In this document: one piece after another, positions 36,401 through 48,583 of the stretch
Layout of the letters: each line of letters begins with the position of its first letter
Position numbering within the stretch: the stretch's first letter is position 1
Origin: Trichodelitschia bisporula
Taxonomy: Eukaryota > Ascomycota > Dothideomycetes > Phaeotrichales > Phaeotrichaceae
Direction: 5' to 3'
Assembly: GCA_010356995.1 (NCBI GenBank)
Contig: ML996695.1
Coordinates: forward strand, 691,061 to 755,060
Length of the DNA stretch: 64,000 bases
Position numbers and translations under genes: made by a program
The notes under the pieces: model-generated
The model's input: only the letters and a program-made list of their open reading frames with translations
Databases searched by the model: none
What the model was told of the DNA's origin: nothing

Positions 36401-36754
36401 GAAACGAATGGCACGGACTATAAAACGGCAGATATGAACAAGGATGGTTACGGACGAACCCTCGTTCGCCCGGCTTGAGGGTGGGGGAGAAAATAAAGAA
36501 GGAAAAAGGACAGGTCAGGGAGACAAACCGGTCAAAGGCGATGGAGGCGCAGGAAGCAATATAAAAACGCTGTTATGATGAAGGGTTGTGAAGGGAAAAG
36601 GTGGGGAAGGGAGGGGTGAGGTGAGGTTTGGGAATGCGGGAAGGAGCTATGATGCTCAATGTAACCGTACCTGTTCTTCCAATGACAACCGCGACGCCAT
36701 CTCCCGCGCACGATCATCAGGTTTCTCCAGCGAGTAGAGTTTCTTTGCCGTCAT
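33449..36754 (-). CDS. GH3 beta-glucosidase with PA14 insert, non-secreted type
   Basis: Four exons: 36754-36671, 36156-36031, 35939-35461 and 35237-33449, summing to 2,478 nt (825 aa) with no frame problem. The N-terminus MTAKKLYSLEKPDD has no signal peptide, as in intracellular GH3 enzymes; an in-frame upstream Met exists at 36904. The join LSLEEQ|VSLLAGADFW matches the family. Substrate-binding and catalytic landmarks are KHFVGNEQE and TVISDWTGT, the Asp of SDW (about residue 235) being the nucleophile. A PA14 domain sits between the two halves (about 34700-34420, GRLFLNGELFIDNW), then the C-terminal (alpha/beta)6 part (VVLVGLDNEWESEG) and a fibronectin-III-like end (EVVQAYIRD, KELQAFAKVFLEPGE). 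It should release glucose from beta-linked oligosaccharides such as glucanase products. Introns 1 (514 nt) and 3 (223 nt) are long for this window. Confidence 0.93.
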
Positions 36755-37930
36755 GATGGGCTGTCCGTTGGACACAGGGCCCTTTGCTGAGTATGCGAAT
36801 GAAACGCTTCTATGGCAGTCGAGCTGGCCACGTGATTCGAGTTTTATAGAAAATGATGAGTTATCACCGGCGACCACGTCAACTGCAAGGTCGATATCGG
36901 TCATAGCTGGCGCCGCGTGTGTGTGGGAGTCAAGGGAGAGGCAGCCTCCGGCCGATTTTACCTCCCAGAAAGATGAAAGACGAAACTAGTGAAGCCGATG
37001 GACCGCAGACTGATTGTTGAGGTAGTGTTAGGAACAGTTGGTCGTGGAAGAAGGTTGCAATGTGTGAAGGACGAGAGTTGAATGGCGAGAGAGGGGAACG
37101 AGGCAAGATATTGAGAAAAAGGCGCGATGGGACCTGGTGCGGGATGTGAGGGTGGAGAGGATGTTGAGAGGGTAGAGGATGATGAGGGCGAAGTGAAGGA
37201 ACAAGGTGAGACAGATAGGGAAGAGGGAGGCTGGACAAGAAGAGGCGAGAGAGTAAGAGAGAGGATGAGACGGTAGGACTAACGCAAGTCAAGTGGTGAA
37301 GGAAGCCATCCTTTAGTACTCGTTCTGGGGCACGACAGAGGCAGCCCTTGATGCGGAAGAAGTTATTATTATTGCGGTCCAGCTGGGCGACACATCTGGT
37401 CAGGGAGCTTGGTGCTTGAGGAAGACGCGTACCTTGCACTTAGTCGAAGAGGTAGAGGTTCCAAACGGCGGTTGCACGGCGGCTGTGCCATTGGTGAGCG
37501 CGACTAACCAGAGGAAGGCGCGAAAGGACATATGGCCGGGTACATATCGATATTCATCAAGCCATCGCTGAGTCGAGCGGCCACAGCCCGCCAATCTTGG
37601 AAAGGCGTGAGCAATTGGGGTGGGGGGGGGGGTGACAGCGTCAGTGGAGCTATACCGATGCCAATGCAGGGAGACAGCAGGACTGAGCCTGGGTGATATA
37701 GACATGGATGAGCCCGGGGGAGGGGTGTATGTGTGGGGGGGATTATGGGGGAGGGGGGTTAGAGGGGAGGTGAAGGGGAATAGAGAGGGGGAGGGTGGAG
37801 GTGAGGTGGCCGAAGGCACGGGATGGAAGGTCAAGGCAACTTAGCGGGCTGGCGTCATGGGGCGAAAGAGGGCGTTGAACCAAAAGAGGTGTAGCCTTGT
37901 TCAAGATCATAGGAGGCTGAATGGGGAAGG

Positions 37931-37972
37931 GCTGGCTTGGGCTTGGGCTGAGCTGGCTTGGGCTTGGGCTGG
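37931..37972. repeat. 21-bp tandem duplication
   Basis: Two copies of a 21-bp unit (GCTGGCTTGGGCTTGGGCTGA, second copy with one change at the end), themselves built from GGGCTT-like hexamers. Non-coding as far as I can see; it lies in the long gene-free stretch. Confidence 0.75.
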
Positions 37973-40213
37973 GTTGGGTAGGGCCTGTGAGCCGTGAGGA
38001 TGGCATCAAGCCTGTAAAGCCTTTTCGGCGATGCTGGGTCTGACCGGCTATCTGGCTGGGGAAGACTGCGGAGGGGTAGAGAGAGAAGGGGAGGGACAAA
38101 GTTGCGAAGTTGACCGAACCGGTAAAAAGCGATATGCAGGCGTTAGCTAGGGGTAAATTAAGAATGCGTTTGCGGAGTGCTTCCAGAGGCCGAGAACGGA
38201 CACAGCAGAGGAGGAGGAAGAGGAAGAGGAAGAGGGAGCATGAGGGGAGGGATATAGTAGAATTACGGATGTAGAGGGCTTGAGAGAGGTACTGTATGAA
38301 AGAATGAGGTCGGGCTGGTAATACGGTAGTAACAAGCGGCAATCAAGTACATATCAAGCAAGCAAACAGCAAGCAGCAAGCAGCACGAGCATGAATGTCG
38401 AGGAGCGCAGAAGTCAGAAGGGCGGTCGGAATGATTGACGTGTGCGTGGTCACCAATTTCGTTTTTGCTTTTTCAGATCCTTTCTTCCGTCGCCTTCGTC
38501 GGGGCTTCCTTTGCATCGGCGGCCGACAACCGCACGTTTGGCGTCTTTGCAACGGTTCGAACTGCAGGCACCATTCGCTCATTCGCCTTGCGCACACACC
38601 CCTTTCCCGCACACCAATGAGAAAATTTCCCTTCAAGAAAGTGAAGTCAACGTCGAACGAACAGCACGCCTTTCCCGCTCTTGTCAAGCTCCGATCAACT
38701 TCCTTCACCTCCTCCATCCACTCCAACCACGGCTACTCACGGCGGAAAGGGCCTTGCTCAACCTCCCATCCCCCACCCCCAGTACAGATGTACTGTAGCA
38801 GATCCCAACAAGCGTCTGGTAATGCTGAAAAGAAAATGTACCTTCTGGGAAGCGAGAGAAGAAGAAGTAGCAGGGATGTCGAGTCGGGCGATCTTCGACC
38901 GGCACGCCGCCATGCGGGACTGCGGGTGGTGGTGTGCGTTGCCGCGCCAGCCAACAGGTAATTGGCTGCAGGGCGGCGCAAATCGCAATTGGATTGGAAC
39001 ATCTTCTGCTTCGAAAAAGGCAACGACGAGGATAGTGGCAGCTGGGGGGTGGAAAGGCGAAGGAGAGGGGAGGACCGAAAGATAGTGCAGACCTCAAGCT
39101 GCTGTGCACCATCCACCTGCATTCTGCGCTACCGTATGCCGTGTCCGCAATGGGATACGCCAGTAAGGTAGGTACATGCCGCAGAACCCGCGCGCGACAT
39201 TGTGGTGTTTGCAGCAAGCATGCAGAAAGCTGCAGCGTCATGCATCTTGTTTGGGTTTTGGGGCTTGGATGGGGCAGAAGCCGGGAGGAAGCCTGCGGCT
39301 GGCTGTCCTACTTCGTAGCAATGTGAGGGTATTTTCGGCGGGTTTGAAGGTGGGGGGAAGCAAGTATAGTTGGTGTGGTAGGATGCCATGTCGGGGAAGC
39401 TCGTGATAGCAGGTTTGATAGAGGCAAAGTGTAAGAGGAAGGGATGGTGCGGGAGGGAAAGGGAAGGACTCAGGGAAGTCTGCCGGGTACTGTAGGTATT
39501 GGAGATGATGAAGGGGTGTGGGGGGGAAGAGTAGGTGGGGGGGCGGTTGCAGATCAACGGAAGCACAGGGCGATTCACATCATTGCAACCAAAGAGAGGC
39601 GCATCGGAAACGACGCAAATATCTCCGAAGGTTGACGAAGGCGCCGAGGTGGTTACATGATCATGAGCATGCGCATTGGGAATGAGATGAACTGGAAAAG
39701 AAATGAAAGCTCGAGCTTGAGTACGAATGATACTCGTAATATGAGCCGTGAGACACAACACGCAGTGAGGTGGCGGGGAAGAGCTTGGTTCATTATTATC
39801 AACGATGTACATACGGATGTAGATACTGTACGTGCGTCGGCATGGGGAGCTCATTTGCGCGAAGAGCAGCTAGCGGCAGGCGCGCATCAGGCTGGACGCA
39901 TCGTCTACTTACTACGCAGTGGCGTATATGTCGGAGCTCCGGTGAGTCCCATCCGTTTCAGCTGTCAGAGTAGAGAGCCGCCGGACGCGATACGCCAACG
40001 AGGAATATCAATGTGAATGTGTGAAGGAAGGTGAAGGCAGACCGAGTGACCCAGTGACCGAGAGGAATGGTCGGACGTCAAGGAGGAAAATAAGCGCCAG
40101 GCGCGGTGAGAGGCGATTCATGTTTGCGGGAATAGGTCGTCCCCCTGGTTCCTTTCTGTGAGCTCTTTCTGGTTGTAGGAACGGCCACTTCTCACAGTTC
40201 CTTTCTGTTGCTT

Positions 40214-40258
40214 GACGAGGGAGTTAACGACGAGGGAGTTAACGACGAGGGAGTTAAC
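40214..40258. repeat. 15-bp tandem repeat, three perfect copies
   Basis: Three consecutive identical units of GACGAGGGAGTTAAC, followed by a further GAC. It lies in gene-free DNA. Each unit contains the hexamer GTTAAC. A simple minisatellite is the plainest reading; spaced binding sites are possible. Confidence 0.9.
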
Positions 40259-43200
40259 GACTGCGCCAGCGCTTCCCCCTCCACTCTGCTAGAGTACTAA
40301 GTTAGGAGCGACGTCCCTCACCGTTCACGTTCCTCTCACTACTACCATAGTATAGTAGCAAAAGAGAGGGAAACCCCACTCGGCCAAGGTGGGGGGAGCG
40401 GGGGAGCCTGAGCTTTGCAGGGCTGCTAGCGGGGATTGTGCCTGTAAGGAACAAGGCGCGATGGCGGGCGGGCGGGCGGTCACTGAAGCCCGTCCCGGGA
40501 GCGAGGCTACCGTGCCGTACATCAGAAGGTCCGTGATCGCAGCAATCAAGGGCATGTACACTGTACATTGAGTACCGTTATGCTTGCGGAGACGGCGCCT
40601 ACTATGGTACCAGGCCTAATATATGGCCTGTGGGTCCAAAGTGTGGCGCCAGCGTAAGCCAGTCAAATCGTCCATAGGATGCCCTACTCACTGGAAAAAA
40701 TGTGGCTAAGCACCGCCACGAATGGGCCCACTGGTACCGTAATAAGCTCGCCTAGTATATCGCTAGGTACTGACTACTTTCCAAGGCCCTTTCCTAAGGC
40801 ACATCTTTCCCATCGCATCTACATCCACACTCTGCAGCTCATCTTGTATAATCTTCTTCACGCTGCACCCCACTACTCTATCAATCGGCGTCAGCAGAGA
40901 CCGAGACAGGCATGGTCACGGGATGACGAGCCCACGACATGTCGTTCCGCCAAACGGGTCAGCCATCAATAGAACTGCCGAGGGTTGGACAAACTTGGGC
41001 GGGTAAGATACCCTTGAGGCCGCCTGTCCCAGGAGTCAGGTCCGGCATAGTGTCTGCATACGGACAATATGAACAACATGGCAGTCCGAAAGATGTATCC
41101 CCCTGCTGGGGCCTTTCTTGGGTCCGCACTCCGCTCGCTGGGTTTGACGCTTGCCGCCGCAGTCAAAGATGGAGGGACGAGGATAAGGCGATTGCGAGGC
41201 CGAATCAGCCAGCCACTCACAACCGCAGGGCCTGGCGTCCAGCGGCTCGGACTGGTCGTGACACTGACAGTTCCGATGGCCACAGGAGCTGCGAACAAGA
41301 CGGCAAGTGGAATATACCGATGGCGCGTTACGGCGGCATCTGAGGTTGTACAAAAACGGCAGCCGCCATCGCCTCCTTTTTCTTCTCCCCATGTCTTTTC
41401 GGCAAGATTAACCGCAAAAGCCGTGTGGCATGGATGGAAGGCCGTGCTTTGAGATCTGGGCATGTCCATCGTAGTTCAAACAACGACATCTGGTGAAGCA
41501 TTACAGTATAGTCGATGAAGCACATTCGTCAATGTCATGATCACTTCGTGCAGTTCAATGGCTTTTATTTGCTATGATAGGGTAGCTGCGCGGCCTGGCA
41601 CCAAGCGGCCCACCATCTCCGCTCCTCATTTCCTCCCCATATCCCTCCACCGCCTCTTGCTCCCTCTTCCCTGAATGCACATTTTGCCTTCTTTCCACCC
41701 ATTCCACTTGGGCATGAGAAATTGTGCCCCACTAATCCAACAATCTGCCCATCACCACGACTCAGTTGCTCGCGAATCAACTAGCTCTTGACACCCCAAA
41801 GCACCACAGGTCACAAACATCCCGACCGCTCGTCCACTCGTTGTTTGCGCTGATGAACTTCCTAGCCTTTAACCTATCCCCCTCCCCACACTCCACCCGA
41901 GTATCCGGCCAGCGCCTGTGTTAAACTGGACTCGACTCTGGAGTCGCGGGCCTGCGAACCGGTCGCGCCGCCCACGCTCAATCGAGTCGGTCGAACGGGA
42001 CTACGGGACGGGGCGGGTAGCAAACAATCAACGTTTCCTCGAGCAAATGCCAGCAGCAAGCAATAGCTAGCATCTCGGGAATTGGGAGAGTATATTTTCA
42101 CAGCTACTTCCGTGTAAGCGCTCACTTCCGGACCTTTGCACCGATTTAAAGAAGGGCTATAATAAACTCGCATCTTCGCATCTGCGCATAGTGTACGGGA
42201 AGAGTACGGAGGCCCTCTCGACACACTCTCCCTGGAAGCGGTCCCAGGAAATACCAGCGCCCCCGCCGCAACAACGCACCTCTCTCTGGCTCCTCCGCCT
42301 TCTTTGATTCCATGCCACGCGGTTCGTTTCCAGGTGGGCGGCCGCCGCTCCCGCCTACCCATCAGTTACTCACCAACCATGCTTGCCTTCACCGTTGCTT
42401 GTCTTGCCGCCTGCATCGAACATGTGCCCCCCCCCCCTGCTTCCCGGCCCGACAGCCTGGACATCCGCCCGAACAACAGTTAGGGACCGGCCGCATAGGG
42501 ATATCCCAACACCACCTATCTCGCAGTCGAATCGCACAGTCGACGGAGTAACGACAGCCACCAGCAAGCACCCATAACCGCCCTCAAAGCCATGTAACCG
42601 ACCCTCGTGCTCCGAACCCGAAGCGCCTCGAGCGGAGCAAGAACCACACAGACCCCCACCCTCCCTCAGGCACCTTCCCTACCCTAACCCCTCTCCTCCA
42701 CCCCGCCTTCTCATCTCTCTCACAGTAGCACCGCGCCGCTGGGCTGAAACCCGAATCTGTCCATCTCAGCGGGTAGCGAACAGGAAAACATCCCCAGCGT
42801 GCCCCCTATCCGCGCTTCCTTTCCGTATCCGGCCGGCTGCTGCGGCCGTCCCCGCTCTGCCGGAAGCCCTGCCCGTCCAAAACCCCACCCCCAATGTCGC
42901 CGCAGAAAGACGCGCGAAGGAACACTGCACCTTCCTCCTATACTGCTCCCGCACATATACCTTCCAACCTCACGTTTCTCCACCAAAACAGGTACTGTAT
43001 ATGTGACGACGCACCGCCTAGACGACCACCAATTTTCCTCCGTCACCGGCCCCAAAACCTCCTACCCACGTCACCCACAGTGATATACGTAGTACAATTG
43101 AGGAACGCGCCTCGCCTCGGACCAGGGCCGAGGATTGGGCCTCATCCTCATTCGACAATCTGCTCTACCCCTCCCGGCGTGTCGCTCATCCGCTCTTTGC

Positions 43201-43880
43201 GCGCATGTCCAGCCTGGCCCTCCGCACTGCCGCAGTTCGCATCATAGAACCCTTCCTCCAGTCCCCCACTCTCCAAGAACCCCCATTCCCCACTCCCCAG
43301 ACCCACTAGCCTTAGCCGACACCAATCGGAAAATTTCACCACAGCCTAGGAAGGAACTCCCGTGTTATACGGAGAGGCACGCGCGGTAAGGAGAAGCCCG
43401 CCAAGCCGGTCACCGTCTCCCCTCCCTGAAGCACACAATTCGCCATTTCAAAACCAAGTCTGGTATCTATTTCTCGTAACCATCCCCCGCTTTCTCCAGT
43501 AATAGCCCCCTTCACACAGACCCTCACCCCTCGCTGCAACCCCTCCAGCCCTCTTCTCAACCATGTTCCCCCCTCTCCAAACCCGTCCTCGCGTTGACCG
43601 CGAGTCCGTGACGCCTTGCGCACCACCGCGTGACTACAACGCACCAAGCCCAACCTTGCAGCACTCGCCCCCAAAGATACATCCTTATATGAAAGGCTAC
43701 GCTGGACAATACCGAATCCAGTCTCCGCAAAACGCCCTAGACCCCCCTCGTCACTCCCAGTCTCTCGGGGCCGCCTTTGGCGCTTTGGTTCCAGTCGTCC
43801 ACCCACCAAAATTCTTCCCCCTCAATCCTTACCCCCCTCCCCCACCACCAACCCATGCGCACCGCCCCGCCCCACCCCCC

Positions 43881-46800
43881 TCACCAGTCGTCATCTTCAT
43901 TTCGCCGCGAGTGCATCGCTGCCTGGCGCTGCCTCAGCGCCTCCGCCAAGCTACCTGCCACGCTGCCGCCGCTGTCCCTCGCCGCACCAGCGTTGCTTGC
44001 TCCGGACCCAGAATATCCGCTGTCCCTGGACTCAGCCATAGGCGCCGGGACAGGCTTCTTACCGGCCGGGCGCTTTGATGGCGGCGCCGGCGGCGTAGGC
44101 TTGCCACGTGCGGCCGCGCCGTTTACACCGTTGGTAGCAGGAGCGGCTGGCACAGGCCGCGCTACGGGCGGCGGAGGTGGTGGTGGAGGCGGGGCCTGTG
44201 CAACCACCTCTTCCATGTACGCCGATGGCACCCAGCCAGACGCCGAGCTATCTGGCTTTTTCGCAAGCCACCAACCTAAAAGCACACGTGTGAGCGAACA
44301 GAACAGGCAGACAGATAAGGTTGACGCGTGGAAGACGCGGAAAGGCGTTGTGCGCTTACCATTCCCTTCCTTTTGCATGACGATGACTACGTCATTCTTC
44401 CCCACGCTCATCTCACCCTCCGTTTGACCGTTGAAGTCGTATAACACGCGATACGTGGGTTCCCTGGCTGCTGGAGGTGCCGCTGCAGGCGGAGGTGGGG
44501 GCGGGGGTGTTCGGACGGCCGAAGCCGAAGCGTTTCGCGCATGTCCAGCCCCGTTCTGCACGGCCATCGGCTGCGGAACAACCTTCGCTTGGGCTGCGGA
44601 CTGCGTTTGGGCTGGTCGGACTTTCGAGGGCGCGCCGCCAGGACCGCCCGGGCGAAGGAGCTTGCCCTTTGTGATAGGTCGCCCCGCAACTTGCTTACCC
44701 CGCGGGGTGGGCCTGGAAACAGAATTTGCTGGCTCTCCTTGGCTGGTGTGAATACTGCCACTCTTGTACAGATCGTCCCTGGGAACATTAGGATCCTTCA
44801 TAACCTTCACCACGGCCAATTTTCCAGGTTTTTTGTTGTATTCGACACTGCATGCGTTAGCTCATGCAAGTAAAAGTAATGGAATGTCCGGCTGAGCCAG
44901 TAGAAGGGGAGTGGCTCCCACACACCTGCTTCCGATACGAAGTTCCGTGGCACCGCGCGTCGCATTGCGCAGGTGCGTGAAGAACTCCGTCTTAAAAATG
45001 CAGTTGACAAGCGCGTCAGGCTCCTGAGCTGAGCCAACTCCGAGCGCAAACCAATCATCCTTGAGGTTTGAGCAGCTGACAAAGCGCAACGCGCCTAGAG
45101 GAATGGCTCGCTCCGCCTGGATCTGGACCTGTCTGTTGACAAGGACTTGCTTGACTATGTAGACTGATTTGTTAGTGAGGATCAAGGAGCGTGCTTCTGG
45201 TTTGCTTGAGCGACCCAGCTTCGACACGAGGACTTCCGCCCGGCACGAGAATAGGACATTCTCGTTGGCGCCTATATCGAGAGAGTTGCGCATAATCTCG
45301 CCAGGACCGCCTCTGTTCGCAATCCCTAGATAGTCGCCCAGGAACCTGCGAGACCCCAGCAAGCTGAAGCGCCGCCGCTCCTTCCGGCCAGCCAGGACCT
45401 TGTGACCTTGGTCACGCAGCTGTATGAACTCGAGTCCCCCGTTGATCCTCCGCCAGAAGCGCTGGATGCGAATGGCGCATTCGGTACGGTAGCGAACATA
45501 GTTGCGCCACGCCCGCTGGATCCGGATGGCCATATTATGCCAATATCGATCCCGCATGGCTTCCAAGGCGAACAGAGTTTCAGGCGTCTTAATAAAAGCC
45601 TTAGAAACCCCCATCTGATACTCTTCTACAGGGATATTGGTGTCCTTTAGGATCTGTTTCGTCCCGGATAGATAATCACCCGTCCATGTGTAATCACCTG
45701 CGTACGACGTCTTCGGTGAAAGCAGATAGAACCGTTCTACAAACTTTTCGAAGGTCTGGCGGTATGCGAAGCCAGCGCGTCTGATCCGGACGTTTTCTTG
45801 CAAGCCGAGGTACTTGATCTGATGAAGCACGTTGGCTTGGTTGTACTCGGAGGGCGACTTATTCTCGTTGGGCTTAATGGTGCGGATGTACGAAGGCGAT
45901 GCCTTCATGAGAGTCGCCACCAAGTCGTTTGCCGACTGCTTGATCTTGTCGCCTGCCGTGGGTGGTCTCCGCTTATTGTCCTGATCCACTGGGGCAGGGA
46001 ACAACGTGTGCAGGAAACGGTTTCCGCTCTGACCGACAAGCTGGAGCAGGTCCTTGAGAAGTTGGTCCTTATTTTTATCGGTCATGCCGGTCACCGCGTA
46101 GGACACGTCCCCAGCGTAGTGCTTGATGATGAATTGTCCTTGGCGGGGTTGGAAGTGCTGATTTGACGAGAGCGCATTCAACCGCTGGACAAACGTCTGG
46201 TCCGCAGCGGTTGGGTCGGCGTGGGCCGTTGCACAGGCGTCGTTCAGAGCCGCAAAAACACCAGGAGGCTTCCGCTCCTCGATCAGGTCACAGACAACTT
46301 TGTTGTCAAAGTACTTGATGGGTGTCCACTGGATCTGCTCGCGTTCATACTCCTCTTGTTCCGCCTTCAGAGTAAGTTGAATGAAAATCTGCTGGAGCTT
46401 TTCGTTGACGTAATTGATGCAAAGCTGCTCGAAGCTGTTCTTCTCAAAGATTTCGAAGCCGTAGATGTCAAGAATCCCGATGGACTGAGCCATAGCTCCA
46501 CGAGCTTTAAGCGATGCGTTGACGCGCTGGACGATCCAGTCGAACATATTGAAGTAGATGGCTTTCGAAAGGGCGTCACGGACAGCTGTAGCTTGAGCTG
46601 GATTAAGGGGAACATCATAGATCGATCCACGGCGCCCACCGCGGCTAGTTTCAACGACGCGCAGCGTGAGGGCCTTGTCGACGTGAGCGGCGTCGACTTC
46701 CAGCAGATAAGCTACGAATTGAACAACGGACTGATCAGCAATCGCGGCGTTGCCCTCATTGTTCTCAACGAAGGAGACATTGCCCAACCATAGAATGGCA

Positions 46801-47927
46801 GCAAGCATGCGGAAGAGGTCGTCTTGTTCCGCTTGTGAAAGCCCTATGACCTTCATCGCGTTGAGAGTCTCCTTGAAATCGGCATGGTCGTCAATACCAT
46901 CAACATCGAAGCATTTGGATCTGCTCGTGTAGACGTATGACTTGGGCTCTTGGACTCCGAAAGTTTCTAAGCCACAGTGTAAGCTAAACGACACTATCAG
47001 TAGCAGATGTGACCATACCTCTGTAGCTCGACGAGGCAGCTTTGGTGAACTGATAGAAAATATGGAAATTGCGCTCGTTTGTAATTTGCCCAACCACCCG
47101 CGACTTTTCCAAGAGGTAGTTGTTGATATTGGCCCCAACCGGTTCTCCCCGAGAATTGAACTGGATTTCCAGGTACTTCCCAAATCGCGACGAGTTGTTG
47201 TTGCGTAACGTCTTCGCATTGCCGAACGACTCGAGGAGAGGATTCGTCGCCAGAACCATCTCTTTTATCTCTTGAATTGAGGAGTCATTGCCTCCGGATA
47301 CGCTCGCGATATATTGCATTATCCGTTTCGCAGCTTCGGTTTTGCCTGCTCCTGACTCGCCTGAGATGATTATGCACTGGTTCTCGTTATAGCCCTTCAT
47401 ATTGTAATATGAAGCCTCAGCGATGGCGAAGACGTGTGGAGGCATCTCCAAGCGGTTCTTCCCACGGTAGCTGTCAAGAACGGTTTCGGTGTACAAGCCC
47501 ACTAGATGAAATCAGCCAGTGCATTCCAGTATGTGATGCCTGGAGCGTACAATCTCTAAATGGATTTACGGAGACCAAAACGTGGCCGATGTAGGTCTGG
47601 AAGAGTCAGTAAGCTACCGAGAGCTCTGCCATACAGAAGGCACCCACGTAGATCTCTCCATTCTCGAAGCGCTTCTTCAAATTGTCGTTGATCGCTTCGT
47701 TGGAGATCTTGCTGATGAGCGTGAGATCGGAGACGCCCACTTCCTTCTTCTTGGTGCTCTCGAAAACAGCTCGTTTGATCGGCCCTTTGCTAACCCCACC
47801 TCCGCGTCCTCTATCGGCATGGCCACTGCCGCCGTCCTTCTTGCGGCCCGCCCGCTTCGTGACAGCCTGAAGTGGAGGTACCCGTTAGTTTGATGCAGAT
47901 CATGGAGGGGTCGGGCAAACTTACCAT
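43881..47927 (-). CDS. myoA: class I myosin (MyoA / Myo3-Myo5 type)
   Basis: Actin motor for endocytosis and polarised growth at the hyphal tip. The coding sequence begins with ATG at 47927-47925, followed at once by an intron (47924-47867) and then [13 protein letters not shown]. Motor landmarks: [10 protein letters not shown] (P-loop), NNNSSRFGK (switch I) and [20 protein letters not shown] (relay). The TEDS-site Ser lies in [11 protein letters not shown], phosphorylated by PAK kinases in yeast. Two IQ motifs ([23 protein letters not shown]) follow, then the TH1 lipid-binding tail, a Pro/Ala-rich TH2 region, an SH3 domain (YRVLYDFNG ... [10 protein letters not shown], split by an intron near 44280) and the Arp2/3-binding acidic end EDDDW. 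All exons are in frame and match family length (about 1,200 residues). Further short introns lie near 47630, 47530, 46990 and 44900. The neighbour upstream is the polo kinase gene, on the same strand. Confidence 0.96.
47867..47924 (-). other. 58-nt intron directly after the start codon of myoA
   Basis: Read on the minus strand: ...CTTGATG|GTAAGT ... CACTTCAG|GCTGTCACG. The donor GTAAGT begins immediately after ATG, and the acceptor joins to GCT, giving M-A-V-T-K-R. There is a branch-like CTAAC. Without the splice, ATG runs into the intron, so translation of myosin depends on removing it. Confidence 0.8.
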
Positions 47928-48583
47928 CAAGCGTGTGCTCCGGCGCTTTCAGACAGCGATGATAGCGGGGTTCAAGTGTACTTGTAGGGTGAAGTCAAGT
48001 GAAGGCGAGGGAGGTGCGCAAGGGAAGCGTTGTGCGCAAATGTCATGCGCGCGATAGGATAACTTTAGAAAGGAGTTTCAAAGTGGCCTGCAGAGATGTG
48101 GAACGGCGGCCCTTGAGGTGACGTGGGTTGCGGAAAGCGTGAGGCGGTGCTGGTTCCCAGCCACAGGCGACCGCGTAATCCTTATAGGTTGCTTACGTAC
48201 TGTAGCTCACGCCCACTACATCCGGAGAACTAGGCTTCAGCAAGATGTACATAAATGCCTTCCCAGCCACTGAAGCCTGTTCGGATCAAAGGGCGGCACT
48301 GTAACATATGCGTTGATACAAATGCAATGTACGTCATGCCCTCAAGTCTTTAAATAGTCTAATTTTTATTCACCATGCAGGAACACAGATCACCATCGTT
48401 GGAACTACAGCCTGCACTATCGCCATCATCACTGACTAACACATTGTTTCTCAACCCCAAGGCTGATACGAACAAGCTTCGCCGTACGCCGCCAGAATGC
48501 TGCTGAAATAAGACAAGAATGGCCCTAGCACGCCGGTTATGAATATCAATGCTCCGAATGCCCAAGCACAACACGCCATGAGT
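47928..48583. other. myoA promoter side and 3' flank of polo kinase gene
   Basis: About 650 bp without a gene. It contains AT-richer patches near 48340-48370. It should hold the myoA promoter and 5' leader. Confidence 0.5.

Larger units (their letters stand above)
36755..43880. other. 7.1-kb gene-free, strand-asymmetric stretch
   Basis: No gene could be supported. The plus strand is purine-rich (GA and GGGGAGG runs) at about 36960-38330 and pyrimidine-rich (CCCTCC, CTCC runs) at about 41560-43880. The segment is the upstream side of the GH3 gene and the 3' flank of the myosin gene. Overlapping open frames up to 240 codons follow the base skew (Pro/Ser/His-rich on the pyrimidine strand) and look like by-products. 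A small secreted-protein candidate near 37530-37300 is discussed among the rejected items. Two short tandem repeats are listed separately. Confidence 0.55.

Noticed and set aside
37300-37540. Possible small secreted Cys-rich (CFEM-like) protein on the minus strand, beginning MSFRAFLWLVALTNGTAA with later GCLC and HLTC motifs
   Set aside because: The two parts are in different frames, and the only GT-AG pair between them gives a 37-nt intron without a usable branchpoint and the wrong joining frame. Too weak for a gene call.
39129-39854. 241-codon open frame on the minus strand
   Set aside because: Its composition follows the purine/pyrimidine skew, it has no signal, domain or codon pattern I recognise, and frames of similar length overlap it on the other strand.
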